Of a stretch of 59,859 bases of DNA, positions 16,884 to 26,186 are shown piece by piece. Position numbers and translations under genes: made by a program. Under the pieces are notes generated by a model that had not been told where the DNA came from, did not search any database, and saw nothing but the letters and a program-made list of their open reading frames with translations. Position 1 is the first letter of the stretch; every line of letters starts with the position of its first letter. The DNA comes from Chloroflexota bacterium (lineage in GTDB: Bacteria > Chloroflexota > UBA11872 > VXOZ01): contig JAPPLM010000013.1 of the NCBI GenBank assembly GCA_028874195.1, positions 1 through 59,859 of the forward strand, in the 5' to 3' direction.

Positions 16884-18710
16884 TCACGCCTTTGCCAGCG
16901 CTTTCGCCTCCTGCACCATGTCGTGGATGATGTCCAAGCCGCCGCGCCAGAAGGCGGGGTCGGCGGTATCGATGCCGGCGCGCTGCATGAGTTGGGCGGG
17001 CGCTTCGCTGCCGCCGGCCGCCAGCATGCCGCGGTACTGATCTACAAAGGTCGTGCCCTGCTGCTGATAGGCGTGGTAGAGCGAGAGGGAGAGCAGTTCG
17101 CCAAAGGGATAGGCGTAAACGTAGAACGGCACGTGGATGAAGTGCGGAATATACGCCCACCAGTGGCGGTAATTGTCCGTCATCACCACCGAATCGCCGA
17201 ACATGGCAGACTGCTGTTCAATCCAGATTTCGCCGATAGTCTCTGCCGTGAGTTCACCTTCGCTGCGGCGGCGCGTGTGCAGGGCGTACTCGAACTGGTG
17301 CATGGCCGCCTGGCGGAATACCGTGGCAAACGCGTCCTCGATCTTCTGCGCCAGCAGGGCTAACCGGACCTGCGGGTCGGTGGTGCGCTCCATGAGCAGA
17401 TGGAACGTCAGCATCTCGCCAAACGTGCTGGCGAGCTCCGCCACCACCAGCGAGGTGTTGAACTCCAGATACGACTGCCCTCGAGCGAGCCGGGCGTGGA
17501 TGCCGTGGCCGAGTTCGTGGGCGAGCGTCATCACGTCGCGCTGGTTGCCGGTATAGCTGAGAAAGACGTAAGGGTGCAGATTAGGCAAGCAGGGCTGGCA
17601 GAAGGCGCCGCCGCGTTTGCTGGGCAAGACCGCGGCATCGACCCATTCTTTCTCAAAGAATTCCCCTGCCAATTGGCCCACCTCGGGCGAAAAGGCATGA
17701 TAGGCGTCCAGCACCAGCGCCTTGGCCTCGGCGAAGTTTACGCCGCCCTCCGGCGGCGGAAACACCGGCGCGTAGCGGTCGTAGTCGTAGAGCTTCCGGT
17801 AGCCAAGCAGGCGGCGCTTGAGGGTGTAATAGTCCGCGACGATGTCGTAGCGCTGGGTCACGGCATCCAGCATGGCATGGGCGGTGGCATCGTCAACCTC
17901 GTTGGCCAGATTGCGCGACGACATGGGATCGGGAAAGTCCCGCAGCCGGTCCTCGATGGCTTTCTCCTGTGCCGCCACATTGAAGATGTAGGTCAGAATG
18001 TGGGAATCGTCTTGGAGCGCTTTGGTCATGGCAACCTGCGCGCGCCGCCGCACGCCGCGGTCGCCGTGGTAGAGCAGCGCCAGGAGCTCGGTCTCGTTCA
18101 TCTCCTTGCGCTCTCCGTCCAGCGTAATGGTCTGCCGCAGCCTGCTGGTGCGCTCATCGAAGAGCCGCTGGAAGGCGCCGATGCCGGTGAGGCGCTTTTC
18201 GGCGTCCAGTTTCTCTTCGGCCTCCGTAAGCGTGTGGGGCGCAAAGATCCGCTCGTGGGCCAGTGAGTGCGCATAACGTGCCAGCGGTGGATGCGCCAGG
18301 ATGCGCTGGGCATAGGCGTCGTCGGCCTGACGCCACTCCACGTCGAAGAAGAGCAACGCGTTCTGCACCTGCGTCGACTGCTCGTGCGTGCGTTGCAACA
18401 GCGCACCGTGGGCCGGGTCGGCGGTATCCACCGAAAAGACGAGGTCGGCGTACATGGCGGCCTTGTGCGCGGCAATGTAGATTTGCTCGATCTCCTCAAC
18501 CGCCGTCAGAAACTCCTCCGGCGAGATCTCGCCTGCGGCAATGCGGCCACGGTACTTCTCTTGAAAGGTCTGCGCCTGCTCGAGCACTGCCTTGAAGTCC
18601 GACTCCATGGCCGGATCGTCCGGCCCGGCGTAAAGGTCCGCCAGATCCCACCGCACGTTCTCCGCGCCGGTAGTCTGTTTCATGTCCGCCGCTGCCTGTT
18701 TTTCGGTCAC
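16884..18710 (-). CDS. pepF: Oligoendopeptidase F (M3B metallopeptidase)
   Basis: A cytosolic zinc endopeptidase that trims short oligopeptides, 608 residues as usual for PepF. The zinc site LAHELGHGIH is followed about 25 residues later by VVAELASTFGE, which supplies the third ligand. The N-terminal helical M3 domain, with VRWDLADLYAGPDDPA near the start, is complete. The start is GTG at 18710: GAGGAGG sits eight bases upstream, whereas the first internal ATG (18683) has no such site. It is monocistronic, with tRNA-Gln and a 230-base gap without visible features downstream. Confidence 0.94.
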   Translation of the reverse strand: MTEKQAAADMKQTTGAENVRWDLADLYAGPDDPAMESDFKAVLEQAQTFQEKYRGRIAAGEISPEEFLTAVEEIEQIYIAAHKAAMYADLVFSVDTADPAHGALLQRTHEQSTQVQNALLFFDVEWRQADDAYAQRILAHPPLARYAHSLAHERIFAPHTLTEAEEKLDAEKRLTGIGAFQRLFDERTSRLRQTITLDGERKEMNETELLALLYHGDRGVRRRAQVAMTKALQDDSHILTYIFNVAAQEKAIEDRLRDFPDPMSSRNLANEVDDATAHAMLDAVTQRYDIVADYYTLKRRLLGYRKLYDYDRYAPVFPPPEGGVNFAEAKALVLDAYHAFSPEVGQLAGEFFEKEWVDAAVLPSKRGGAFCQPCLPNLHPYVFLSYTGNQRDVMTLAHELGHGIHARLARGQSYLEFNTSLVVAELASTFGEMLTFHLLMERTTDPQVRLALLAQKIEDAFATVFRQAAMHQFEYALHTRRRSEGELTAETIGEIWIEQQSAMFGDSVVMTDNYRHWWAYIPHFIHVPFYVYAYPFGELLSLSLYHAYQQQGTTFVDQYRGMLAAGGSEAPAQLMQRAGIDTADPAFWRGGLDIIHDMVQEAKALAKA

Positions 18711-18911
18711 TTAGTATTCCTCCTCATTCGTGGGGTTCATGCTCTCATCAGCGAATATGCCTTTTGCCCCGTTAGTTGAGCTGACTCAAACAATCCGTTA
18801 TTTCGGTGAAAGCCGGAATCCAGCACCAACGCCGGATTCTCACTTGTTCTAACCTTCATAGTGACACATTCGGCGAGCCACGCGTCCATTGCGCTGAGAT
18901 TCTCTTGTATT

Positions 18912-18940
18912 TTGACTTTGACATAGAGTTTCAGTATACT
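18912..18940 (+). promoter_or_regulatory. Sigma-70-type promoter of the first secreted protein
   Basis: TTGACT (18912-18917) and TATACT (18935-18940) are 17 bases apart, each matching consensus at five of six positions. It gives a leader of about 140 bases before the ATG at 19088. Confidence 0.6.
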
Positions 18941-19087
18941 CCCAGTGCAATAATTCGCTTACGTGTTAGCCCTATTGAGGGGTACGCTGAGAAGTGCGTA
19001 ACACGCGCGACCCTTTGCGACTCTCGAGGTATAACATATAGCTTTTGCAAGTCACACGTGTTCATAGTCTGCAAGAGGGTTATCACC

Positions 19088-20164
19088 ATGAAGCATCTCA
19101 GCGCTATCCTACTCGCTCTATTCCTGTTGCTCTTCGCGCCCAGCGTGGTTTCGGCGTCCGCCGATTGCGAGTTCAGGCTCGGCTTCAAGACTCTGCGCGA
19201 CCTCATCGGTCACGACATCGTCGGTGAGTGCCTGGAGAATGAGCACTACAACGCCCTTGGCGACAGCAACCAACGCACTACCGGCGGACTTATGGCCTGG
19301 CGCAAGGCCGACAACTGGACGGCCTTCACCGACGGCTTCCGCACGTGGATTAATGGGCCCAACGGCCTAGTGATGCGGCTCAATACCGAGCGGTTCGAGT
19401 GGGAGGCGGACTACGCGCCGGGCGGCGGTGTTGCCACGCCGATCCCTGTGCCCACGCCCTCTCCCACACCCGCTCCTGAGCCGACGGCTACGCCGGAGCC
19501 GGCTCCTACACCCACGATAGCACCAGAACCAATCGCCACACCCGCGACTAGGCCCGCAGGGAATGCGATTCAATTAATAGGGAAGATATCTTGTTCGTTG
19601 AGCGGTGGGCTTATCCAGACTGGAACAGTAAGGGGTACCCTTCGCGCGACCAGATCCGTAAAGGCGGTGAGAGTTACAGGATATATTGGTGGGCAGCTTG
19701 TTAATCCTTTTGATGGAGGCGTGGACTCTCTTCGTGGATGGCGTGCGGGTAAGCTTATAGGTGCTATGGCGGCGGGTGAAACAAAGAGCTTCTCAGTTAG
19801 TGGCAGGGTATCTCTCAGCGCAGGATCACATTCGTGCAGAGCTAATGTAATCTGGCTGGAGGAAATCCATCGTCCTGTCGCCACGCCCGTGCCCCAGCCC
19901 ACGGCGCAGCCTACCGCTGCGCCCGAGCCAGATACATCCGACGGTGTGTGCCGTGTCGGGTTGGTCTTGCGACCGGGAGAGAGTTGCGCCTACCCAGGCA
20001 CATCTGTAGAATTCTCCATTGATTCGTCAGGGCGTGGACGCTTCCTGTTCTTCCAAGCAGGGACTGGCATTAACGTGCGCAATTCTACGATCAACGGCGT
20101 GCGGTACAATTTTGCTGCAAGCAAGCAAAGCGACGGGAACTGGATCATTGAGGCAGCGGGATAA
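19088..20164 (+). CDS. Secreted modular protein A (WRKADNW domain, Pro/Thr linkers)
   Basis: 358 residues. A Sec signal peptide (MKHLSAILLALFLLLFAPSV…SASA) is followed by an exported domain of about 85 residues (DCEFRLGFKTLRDLI through WRKADNWTAFTDG and NGPNGL), a PTPSPTPAPEPTATPEPAPT linker, a second beta-rich domain (about 160-255, a possible Ig-like fold), a second Pro/Ala/Thr linker, and a C-terminal domain with paired Cys (GVCRVGLVLRPGESCAYPG). The frame is open upstream, but the ATG at 19088 with AGAGGG eight bases before it gives the signal peptide. Residues 17-134 match the downstream metallopeptidase base for base. No enzymatic motif; probably surface or extracellular binding. Confidence 0.8.
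   Translation: MKHLSAILLALFLLLFAPSVVSASADCEFRLGFKTLRDLIGHDIVGECLENEHYNALGDSNQRTTGGLMAWRKADNWTAFTDGFRTWINGPNGLVMRLNTERFEWEADYAPGGGVATPIPVPTPSPTPAPEPTATPEPAPTPTIAPEPIATPATRPAGNAIQLIGKISCSLSGGLIQTGTVRGTLRATRSVKAVRVTGYIGGQLVNPFDGGVDSLRGWRAGKLIGAMAAGETKSFSVSGRVSLSAGSHSCRANVIWLEEIHRPVATPVPQPTAQPTAAPEPDTSDGVCRVGLVLRPGESCAYPGTSVEFSIDSSGRGRFLFFQAGTGINVRNSTINGVRYNFAASKQSDGNWIIEAAG
19136..19489 (+). repeat. 354-bp identical block, copy 1
   Basis: Identical base for base to 20775-21128, with sharp boundaries on both sides. It covers the end of the signal peptide, the WRKADNW domain and the start of the Pro/Thr linker. Confidence 0.95.
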
Positions 20165-20327
20165 TGTGATGGGCAGACGCGACGCGACTTACGAGCGTGT
20201 ATCGTCAAAGGGAAGCTTTGTTGGCGCACCGGAAACCAGTCCTTGGATTACTTAAGGATGCGCCTTGTGCCGGACCGATACAGTATTGGAGGAATCATCG
20301 GCATAGAGCAGTAAGAAGTGACTCTCA

Positions 20328-20561
20328 ATGCGTTTGCGGTTACGTCTTTCTTTGGCACCCGTTGTTATTCTGCTTGCAATGATATTGACTATGGCTTGTG
20401 GTGGAGGCGCTGACGTTGAATCTACGTTGTCACCGCCCGTGACCGCCAGTACGGATTTTGCCCGCCTCACCAACAACGAAGTTAGGGAAGGCTTGTCCGC
20501 CTGGTTGACTGTTGGACAACGGCCAAGTCACAGAGTCCAAGTCCCATGCGGCATACGCTAA
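20328..20561 (+). CDS. Short lipoprotein-like ORF, possibly a gene remnant
   Basis: 77 residues from an ATG: a basic, hydrophobic leader (RLRLRLSLAPVVILLAMILT) ending in a lipobox-like MAC (C24), then GGG and a Thr/Ser/Pro stretch and a short segment (FARLTNNEVREGLSAWL) before the stop. The layout is that of a lipoprotein N-terminus with little mature protein. It lies between the two genes that share the duplicated module, so it may be what is left of a third gene disrupted by recombination. I recognise no family. Confidence 0.4.
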   Translation: MRLRLRLSLAPVVILLAMILTMACGGGADVESTLSPPVTASTDFARLTNNEVREGLSAWLTVGQRPSHRVQVPCGIR

Positions 20562-20702
20562 ACATAGCCGCAGGCTCGAGCACGAGTGCAATTGAGAGCG
20601 CGTGTGCCGGTTAGGCTCACATCCGGGCGGAGGGGGCATGGCCGGGAGAACATAGAGTTCGCAAGCACGCTAGCCTTGAACTGTATCGAGACACGTTTAA
20701 TC

Positions 20703-22196
20703 ATGTGCCGCAAGGAGGCTATTGTAGCAAGAGTGCTCAGCGCATTTATCTTTGTTCACTTCTTGGCGCTCCTTGCGCCCAGCGTGGTTTCGGCGTCCGC
20801 CGATTGCGAGTTCAGGCTCGGCTTCAAGACTCTGCGCGACCTCATCGGTCACGACATCGTCGGTGAGTGCCTGGAGAATGAGCACTACAACGCCCTTGGC
20901 GACAGCAACCAACGCACTACCGGCGGACTTATGGCCTGGCGCAAGGCCGACAACTGGACGGCCTTCACCGACGGCTTCCGCACGTGGATTAATGGGCCCA
21001 ACGGCCTAGTGATGCGGCTCAATACCGAGCGGTTCGAGTGGGAGGCGGACTACGCGCCGGGCGGCGGTGTTGCCACGCCGATCCCTGTGCCCACGCCCTC
21101 TCCCACACCCGCTCCTGAGCCGACGGCTGCACCAACGCCATTGCCGCCGCCACCGGCAGCCTTGGGCCTGGATCACTACTATAGGAAGTACTTGGACGCC
21201 GATGGACTGCCTATTGTCGCCTCTGCGGAGGTGCCCGACGCGGCTCTATACAGGGCGCGTGAAATCATAGACGATATGCTGGCCCATCGAGCGGACCTCC
21301 GCGCTACGATCGCCGGCCAGGGAGTTCGGGTAGCGGTGATGCCGGAATCGTCAGTGCTAACCGATCTTCCGGAGTTTAGCGACCTTACCGAATTCTCTCC
21401 TGGATTAAGCTGGGACGATAGGACGCGGGGCGGTGGCGTTGGGCCATCCGACCTCCGACCGGTTATGGTGATTGCCGAGCAGAACCTTCTCTGTTATCGA
21501 AACGACGTGTTTCCGAATGAAGACATTTTTGTCCATGAATTTGCCCACGTCATCTACAACTTTGGTGTAGAGCGACAATGGAACGGTAGAGGATTTCGCA
21601 GGCGGCTTGAGAAGATTTACAAGGATGCATTGGCAGCCGGACTGTGGACGCATACCTACGCCGGCACTAATGCTGATGAGTATTGGGCGGAAGGGGTACA
21701 GTCCTGGTTCGGACTGAACGATCCACCAGGATATGTTCACAACGAAATAAACACCCGGGCTGAACTGGTATCATACGACCCCGCATTGGCCAAGCTAATT
21801 CGGGAAGTATTCGGAGAGGTAGAGATTTCGACCTCTTGCCACGAAACCGTAGACATTAATCACTTCATTAAGGGGAGAGTGGTTGGCCCTGACGGAAGGC
21901 CGCGCGGCGGTATTTGGTTGGAGGCCTGGCAAGGTATGGTGAGCAACATCGGTTTCGGCAGGACAAGACCGGACGGCACCTTCACCTTCCACATTTGGAT
22001 GCCAACAGGCTCATTCAGGCTCAGGCTGGAATTATATGCCGGGGATGGCTGTGTCGGTTGGTACGACGGCAGCGGAAGTATCACCACCATCAGAAACGAG
22101 GCCGCTCGCGTGGCAGTGGCCGATGCAAGTGTCGAAGGAATAGAAATTAGACTACCGAAAGACCCCGCCAATCTACCACAAATTCCGTGCTACTAG
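20703..22196 (+). CDS. Secreted modular protein B with HExxH metallopeptidase domain
   Basis: 497 residues: signal peptide (VLSAFIFVHFLALLAPSVVSASA), the same exported WRKADNW domain and Pro/Thr linker as protein A (residues 25-142 identical in DNA), then an unrelated gluzincin-like peptidase domain. VHEFAHVIYNFG supplies HExxH (H278, E279, H282), and DEYWAEGVQSWF about 48 residues later supplies the probable third ligand (E330). Residues about 390-490 look like a carboxypeptidase-regulatory-like beta sandwich (IKGRVVGPDGRPRGG; TRPDGTFTFHI). The start is uncertain: ATG at 20703 or GTG at 20733, neither ideally placed behind AAGGAGG at 20712. Likely an extracellular or envelope protease. Confidence 0.8.
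   Translation: MCRKEAIVARVLSAFIFVHFLALLAPSVVSASADCEFRLGFKTLRDLIGHDIVGECLENEHYNALGDSNQRTTGGLMAWRKADNWTAFTDGFRTWINGPNGLVMRLNTERFEWEADYAPGGGVATPIPVPTPSPTPAPEPTAAPTPLPPPPAALGLDHYYRKYLDADGLPIVASAEVPDAALYRAREIIDDMLAHRADLRATIAGQGVRVAVMPESSVLTDLPEFSDLTEFSPGLSWDDRTRGGGVGPSDLRPVMVIAEQNLLCYRNDVFPNEDIFVHEFAHVIYNFGVERQWNGRGFRRRLEKIYKDALAAGLWTHTYAGTNADEYWAEGVQSWFGLNDPPGYVHNEINTRAELVSYDPALAKLIREVFGEVEISTSCHETVDINHFIKGRVVGPDGRPRGGIWLEAWQGMVSNIGFGRTRPDGTFTFHIWMPTGSFRLRLELYAGDGCVGWYDGSGSITTIRNEAARVAVADASVEGIEIRLPKDPANLPQIPCY
20775..21128 (+). repeat. 354-bp identical block, copy 2
   Basis: The second copy of 19136-19489. Upstream and downstream sequence differs completely, so the event moved or converted only this module. 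Confidence 0.95.
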
Positions 22197-22281
22197 GCTT
22201 GACTCGCCTGCGAGAGCCGACAGCCAGTCCAAGAGTCCTGAGAGTGGCTGAGAACATCGAGTTCATCAGACCCTAGCGACG

Positions 22282-22467
22282 ATGATCATCGCTGCCGTTG
22301 CGGCGAGCGGGCTTGCGCTGTGCAGCATCGATAGAATAGACCGCCGCATCGATTCGCTCGACTCGCGTATGTCCCGACTTGAAAGGGTCATGGACCGGCG
22401 CGTCTCCACGCTGGAAGGCTATTTGCTGCGGCACGTCTTCAGCGGAACACCGCCGCCGCAGGATTAG
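22282..22467 (+). CDS. Small membrane-anchored coiled-coil protein
   Basis: 61 residues: a hydrophobic N-terminus (MIIAAVAASGLALCSI) and then a highly regular heptad region (DRIDRRIDSLDSRMSRLERV) ending in STLEGYLLRHVF and a short Pro-rich tail. Architecture and the closing LEGYL match the 71-residue protein at 10654-10869. No clear ribosome site precedes the ATG, so expression is less certain. A palindromic repeat follows at 22481. Confidence 0.45.
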   Translation: MIIAAVAASGLALCSIDRIDRRIDSLDSRMSRLERVMDRRVSTLEGYLLRHVFSGTPPPQD

Positions 22468-22480
22468 CCCTTTCTGGGCG

Positions 22481-22510
22481 GGCGCAGGTTGCAGACCTGC
22501 GCTACCGGAG
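22481..22510. repeat. Palindromic repeat, GCGCAGGTTGC...CTGCGCTACCGGAG family
   Basis: CGCAGGTTGCAGACCTGCG stem-loop followed by CTACCGGAG. Other copies: 30601-30630, 33152-33175 (inverted), 34288-34317, and a split copy at 41006-41085. Confidence 0.8.
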
Positions 22511-22583
22511 CAAGTCCGTCTAGAATACTCACAAGCAAGGCCCTTCCTCAAGGCCACTACAGCGGCCTGTGCTAGCAGTTGTC

Positions 22584-24374
22584 TCACACTTTTAGCAGCG
22601 CCAGGAACGCCTCTTGCGGTATCTCCACTTGGCCCACCCGCTTCATGCGCTTCTTGCCTTCTTTTTGCCGCTCCAGCAGCTTGCGCTTGCGGGTGACGTC
22701 GCCGCCATAGCACTTGGCGAGCACGTTCTTGCGCAGGGCGGGAATGGTCTCCCGGCTGATGATGCGGCCGCTGATGGCAGCCTGCAGCGGCACCTCGAAC
22801 AACTGGCGCGGGATCTGCTTGCGCAGTTCCATGACCAATGCCCGTCCCACCTGCTGTGAGCGCTCGCGGGGGATGATGCTTGAGAGGGCGTCCACCGGCT
22901 GGCCGTTGACGAGTATTTCCAGCTTCACCAGGTCGCCGGGGCGCATGCCGGTCACGGTGTAGTCCATGCTGGCGTAGCCCTGGGTGCGGGTCTTGAGTTG
23001 GTCGTAGAAGTCGGTGAGGATTTCTGCGAACGGTACTTCGTACTTGATAATCGTGCGCCGTTCGTCGAGGTATTCGAGCTCCTTAAACGCGCCCCGCCGG
23101 TTCTCGCACAGCTCCATGATGGCGCCGATGTAGCCGGACGGCGTGATGAGGTTGAGGTCAACCCACGGCTCCTCGATGCGGTCGAGTTCCGATGGATGCG
23201 GCAGTTGCGCCGGGGTATCCACGTCCACGCTCTTGCCGGCAGTCGTGACCGCCCTATATTCCGTGTTGGGCAACGTGGTGAGGATTTCCAGACCGTATTC
23301 CCGCTCCAGCCGTTGCTGCACGATGTCCAAGTGGAGCAGTCCCAGGCAGCCGCAGCGGAAGCCAAAGCCGAGCGCCGGGCTCGTCTCGGGCACGTACGTC
23401 AGCGCCGCGTCGTTGAGCTTTAGCTTGTCCAGGGCGTCCCGCAGCGGTTCGTAGTCCTCGCTCTCCACCGGATAGAAACCGGCGAACACCATGGGCTTGG
23501 CGGGTTGATAGCCGGGCAGCGGCTGCGTTGCCGCCGCGGACGCCGCCGTGATGGTATCCCCAACCTGGCACTCGCGCAGCGTCTTCAATCCGCTCGCCAC
23601 ATAGCCCACTTCGCCCGTAGCCAGGCGCGTCTCTTTGACGAGATGGGGGCGAAATGTGCCGATTTCCATGGCCTCGGAGCGCGCGCCGGACTGCATCAGC
23701 AGGATTTCCCCACCGGCTTCCACGGCGCCTTCCACCACGCGCACGTAGGCCACGACCCCCTTGTGTTGATCGTAGTGCGAATCAAAAATCAACGCCCGCG
23801 TTTCCGTCTCTTCTTTGCCCGACGGTGGCGCGATGCGCTCCACGATGGCTGCCAGCACCTCGTCGGTGCCGATGCCGGTCTTCGCCGACGTGTAGATCAC
23901 TTCATCGGGATCGAACCCGAGGTTCTCCAGTTCGGCCGCGACCATATCGGGCTGCGCGCTGGGAAGATCGATCTTATTGATCACGGGAATGATGGCAAGG
24001 TCGTGGTTGAGGGCCTGGTAGAGGTTTGTCAGTGTCTGCGCCTCTATGCCCTGTGAGGCATCAACGACGAGCAGCGCGCCTTCGCACGCCACCAGCGCCC
24101 GCGACACCTCGTAGGCAAAGTCCACGTGCCCCGGCGTGTCGATGAGGTTCAGTTCATACGCAGGGCCGCTATCTGCCGCGTAAAGCATACGCACGGCTTT
24201 CGCCTTGATGGTAATGCCGCGCTCGCGCTCAAGCTCCATGGAGTCGAGCGCCTGCTCCACCACCTTGCGGGCATCGAGCGCACCCGTCTTTTCCAAGAGC
24301 CGGTCCGCCAGCGTGGACTTGCCATGATCGATGTGGGCAATGATGCAGAAATTGCGAATGTGTTCTTGATTCAC
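22584..24374 (-). CDS. lepA: Elongation factor 4 (LepA) GTPase
   Basis: A ribosome-associated translational GTPase related to EF-G that helps under ionic stress and in 30S maturation. The G motifs are intact: AHIDHGKST at residues 13-21, ERERGITIK in switch I, DTPGH, and NKIDLPSA. Domains II, III and V and the LepA-specific C-terminal domain (KRKLLERQKEGKKRMK) follow. I start at the GTG at 24374, giving MNQEHIRNFCIIAHIDHGKS and 596 residues, as in other LepA proteins. The frame extends 17 codons further to another GTG, but that stretch is not conserved-looking. Neither start has a clear ribosome site. Confidence 0.94.
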   Translation of the reverse strand: MNQEHIRNFCIIAHIDHGKSTLADRLLEKTGALDARKVVEQALDSMELERERGITIKAKAVRMLYAADSGPAYELNLIDTPGHVDFAYEVSRALVACEGALLVVDASQGIEAQTLTNLYQALNHDLAIIPVINKIDLPSAQPDMVAAELENLGFDPDEVIYTSAKTGIGTDEVLAAIVERIAPPSGKEETETRALIFDSHYDQHKGVVAYVRVVEGAVEAGGEILLMQSGARSEAMEIGTFRPHLVKETRLATGEVGYVASGLKTLRECQVGDTITAASAAATQPLPGYQPAKPMVFAGFYPVESEDYEPLRDALDKLKLNDAALTYVPETSPALGFGFRCGCLGLLHLDIVQQRLEREYGLEILTTLPNTEYRAVTTAGKSVDVDTPAQLPHPSELDRIEEPWVDLNLITPSGYIGAIMELCENRRGAFKELEYLDERRTIIKYEVPFAEILTDFYDQLKTRTQGYASMDYTVTGMRPGDLVKLEILVNGQPVDALSSIIPRERSQQVGRALVMELRKQIPRQLFEVPLQAAISGRIISRETIPALRKNVLAKCYGGDVTRKRKLLERQKEGKKRMKRVGQVEIPQEAFLALLKV

Positions 24375-24879
24375 GAAATGTGTACTCGCAGCGACGCCAT
24401 AGGCGGTAGGAATTCCGCAATACACGGGAGCCTGAGAACACAGTCTCGTCCGATCGCAAAGACGCTAGAACGGGCGAGACCTCTCAGACGCCAACGTTCA
24501 TTGTATCAAATGACGAATTGGGGCTAGAAACCATCACGAATCTCAGATCGGCTTGCCAACTCGTGTATCGACAAGGGCTTCCGTAAACACCAGGCTTCGC
24601 GAAGCCTGGTCAGCACGAACGGATTGTTCGCATTTCCGTTCGCCCTGAGCCTGTCGAAGGGCGGATCTGCACAGAGCAATGTATCCATGAGACGAGTTCT
24701 TGCATGCCATCCTGGCACGGTGGCTGCCCGCCTGGAATGCGGCCGTTCCAGCCGCGATGTGCGATGTGTGACTCTCTGCTAAGGGCGCAAGAGTGGTAAC
24801 GGCCTGCGTAGGAAGTGCCCACTCAAGAGAGTATCGGGCGGTCATGTGCCCACCGGGAGGCTACAGGGAAACAGCGGCG
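24375..24879. other. Intergenic region with palindromes
   Basis: 505 bases without a supportable gene. A perfect 20-bp palindrome (CCAGGCTTCG plus complement, 24590-24609) abuts CAGCACGAACGG (24611-24622), which faces CCGTTCGCCCTGAGCCTGTC... at 24636-24660: an inverted pair of the same repeat as at 2903-2965, with its outer left half replaced. It lies downstream of asd and upstream of lepA, so it may carry the lepA promoter, which I could not place. Confidence 0.6.
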
Positions 24880-25947
24880 CTATCCCGCGCTCTTGCTTGC
24901 CGCCGGTACGGCCGCGCCGTGGAGGAGGTCCCGCTCGATGAGCAGTTCGGCGGTGCGCACCGCGTTGGTAGCCGCGCCGCAGCGCAGGTTGTCGGCTACT
25001 ATCCACATCGCCACGCCGTTCTCGTGGGAGACGTCGTTGCGGATGCGGCCGATGAGCACGTCGTCAGTGCCGGCCGCGTCGGTGGCAACGGGGTAGAGGC
25101 CCTGACTGGGATCATCCACCACCCGCACGTCCGGCGTGCCTGCCAGCACTTCGCGGACCCCATCGGCGGTCATGGGCTGTGAGAGCTCCAGATGCACCGC
25201 TTCGGAGTGGCTCACAGCCACCGGTACCCGCACCGCAGTGCACGTGATCCGCATATCCGGCGCATGCATGATCCGGCGAGTCTCGTGCATGACCTTCCAC
25301 TCTTCCTTGGTGTAGCCGTCGTCGAGGAATGAATCGACTTCCGGCAGCACGTTTTCCAGGATGTCGTGCCGGAAGATTTCCCGCGGCAAGGCGTCACCAT
25401 TGCCGGCGGCCTTGGCCTTGATCTGATCATCTAACTCCACTACGGCGTCGCGCCCCCAACCGGAGACCGCTTGGTAAGTATCAACCACCATGCGCCGGAT
25501 GGGGTTCACGCGATGGATAGGGTTGATGGCGATGACGAGTTGCATCGTGGTGCAATTGGGCCCCGCGATGATGCCGTTGTGCCAGTCCAGGTCGTCGTCG
25601 TTCACCCCCGCGATCACCAAAGGCACGTCGGGGTCCATGCGGAACGCGGAGGAATCATCAACCACTGTCACACCCGCACGGGCGGCGATGGGCGAAAAGT
25701 GACGGTTGGCGCCGGTGGCGGCAGAGGCAAAGAGAATGTCCAGGCCGTCGAATGAGTCCTCGGTGGTCTCCACAACGTCGTATTCCTTGCCGGCGAACGA
25801 TACGGTCTTGCCTAGTGAATTCGCCGACGCTAAAGGGCGCAATTCCTTCACAGGAAAGTCCCGTTCCGCAAGAATTTCGAGAAGGAGACGCCCCACCACT
25901 CCGGTGGCGCCGAGAACACCTACGTTGTAGCCGTCGCTATTTGCCAT
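24880..25947 (-). CDS. asd: Aspartate-semialdehyde dehydrogenase
   Basis: Reduces aspartyl phosphate to aspartate semialdehyde, the branch point to lysine/diaminopimelate, threonine and methionine. The 355 residues show the NADP loop GATGVVG at 13-19, the catalytic cysteine in GPNCTT (C132), and SHENGVAMWIVADNLRCGAA near the C-terminus, in the archaeal/Gram-positive style. The ATG has an AGGA site eight bases upstream. Its product feeds DapA (36937-37863) and then DapB (27002-27814), both in this window but in separate units. Confidence 0.95.
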   Translation of the reverse strand: MANSDGYNVGVLGATGVVGRLLLEILAERDFPVKELRPLASANSLGKTVSFAGKEYDVVETTEDSFDGLDILFASAATGANRHFSPIAARAGVTVVDDSSAFRMDPDVPLVIAGVNDDDLDWHNGIIAGPNCTTMQLVIAINPIHRVNPIRRMVVDTYQAVSGWGRDAVVELDDQIKAKAAGNGDALPREIFRHDILENVLPEVDSFLDDGYTKEEWKVMHETRRIMHAPDMRITCTAVRVPVAVSHSEAVHLELSQPMTADGVREVLAGTPDVRVVDDPSQGLYPVATDAAGTDDVLIGRIRNDVSHENGVAMWIVADNLRCGAATNAVRTAELLIERDLLHGAAVPAASKSAG

Positions 25948-26186
25948 GCTGTATTCCTACACCTGGATCTTTATGAATCGTCGAAGCCGACTATCAGAGT
26001 GCACATACTATCATACCAAGAGCAGTGGCAGAACTGACAATTCAGCACAAAATTGAGAGGCGCTGAGGCAGTTTACAAGAACACATGCCTGCATTGGCGC
26101 TCATTGGAGGCCAGTGAGAGACGGCTGGGCAATGTCGATGCAGAAGGATGCCAAACCAAGCACACTAGATGATGGGACAGGGGTGG

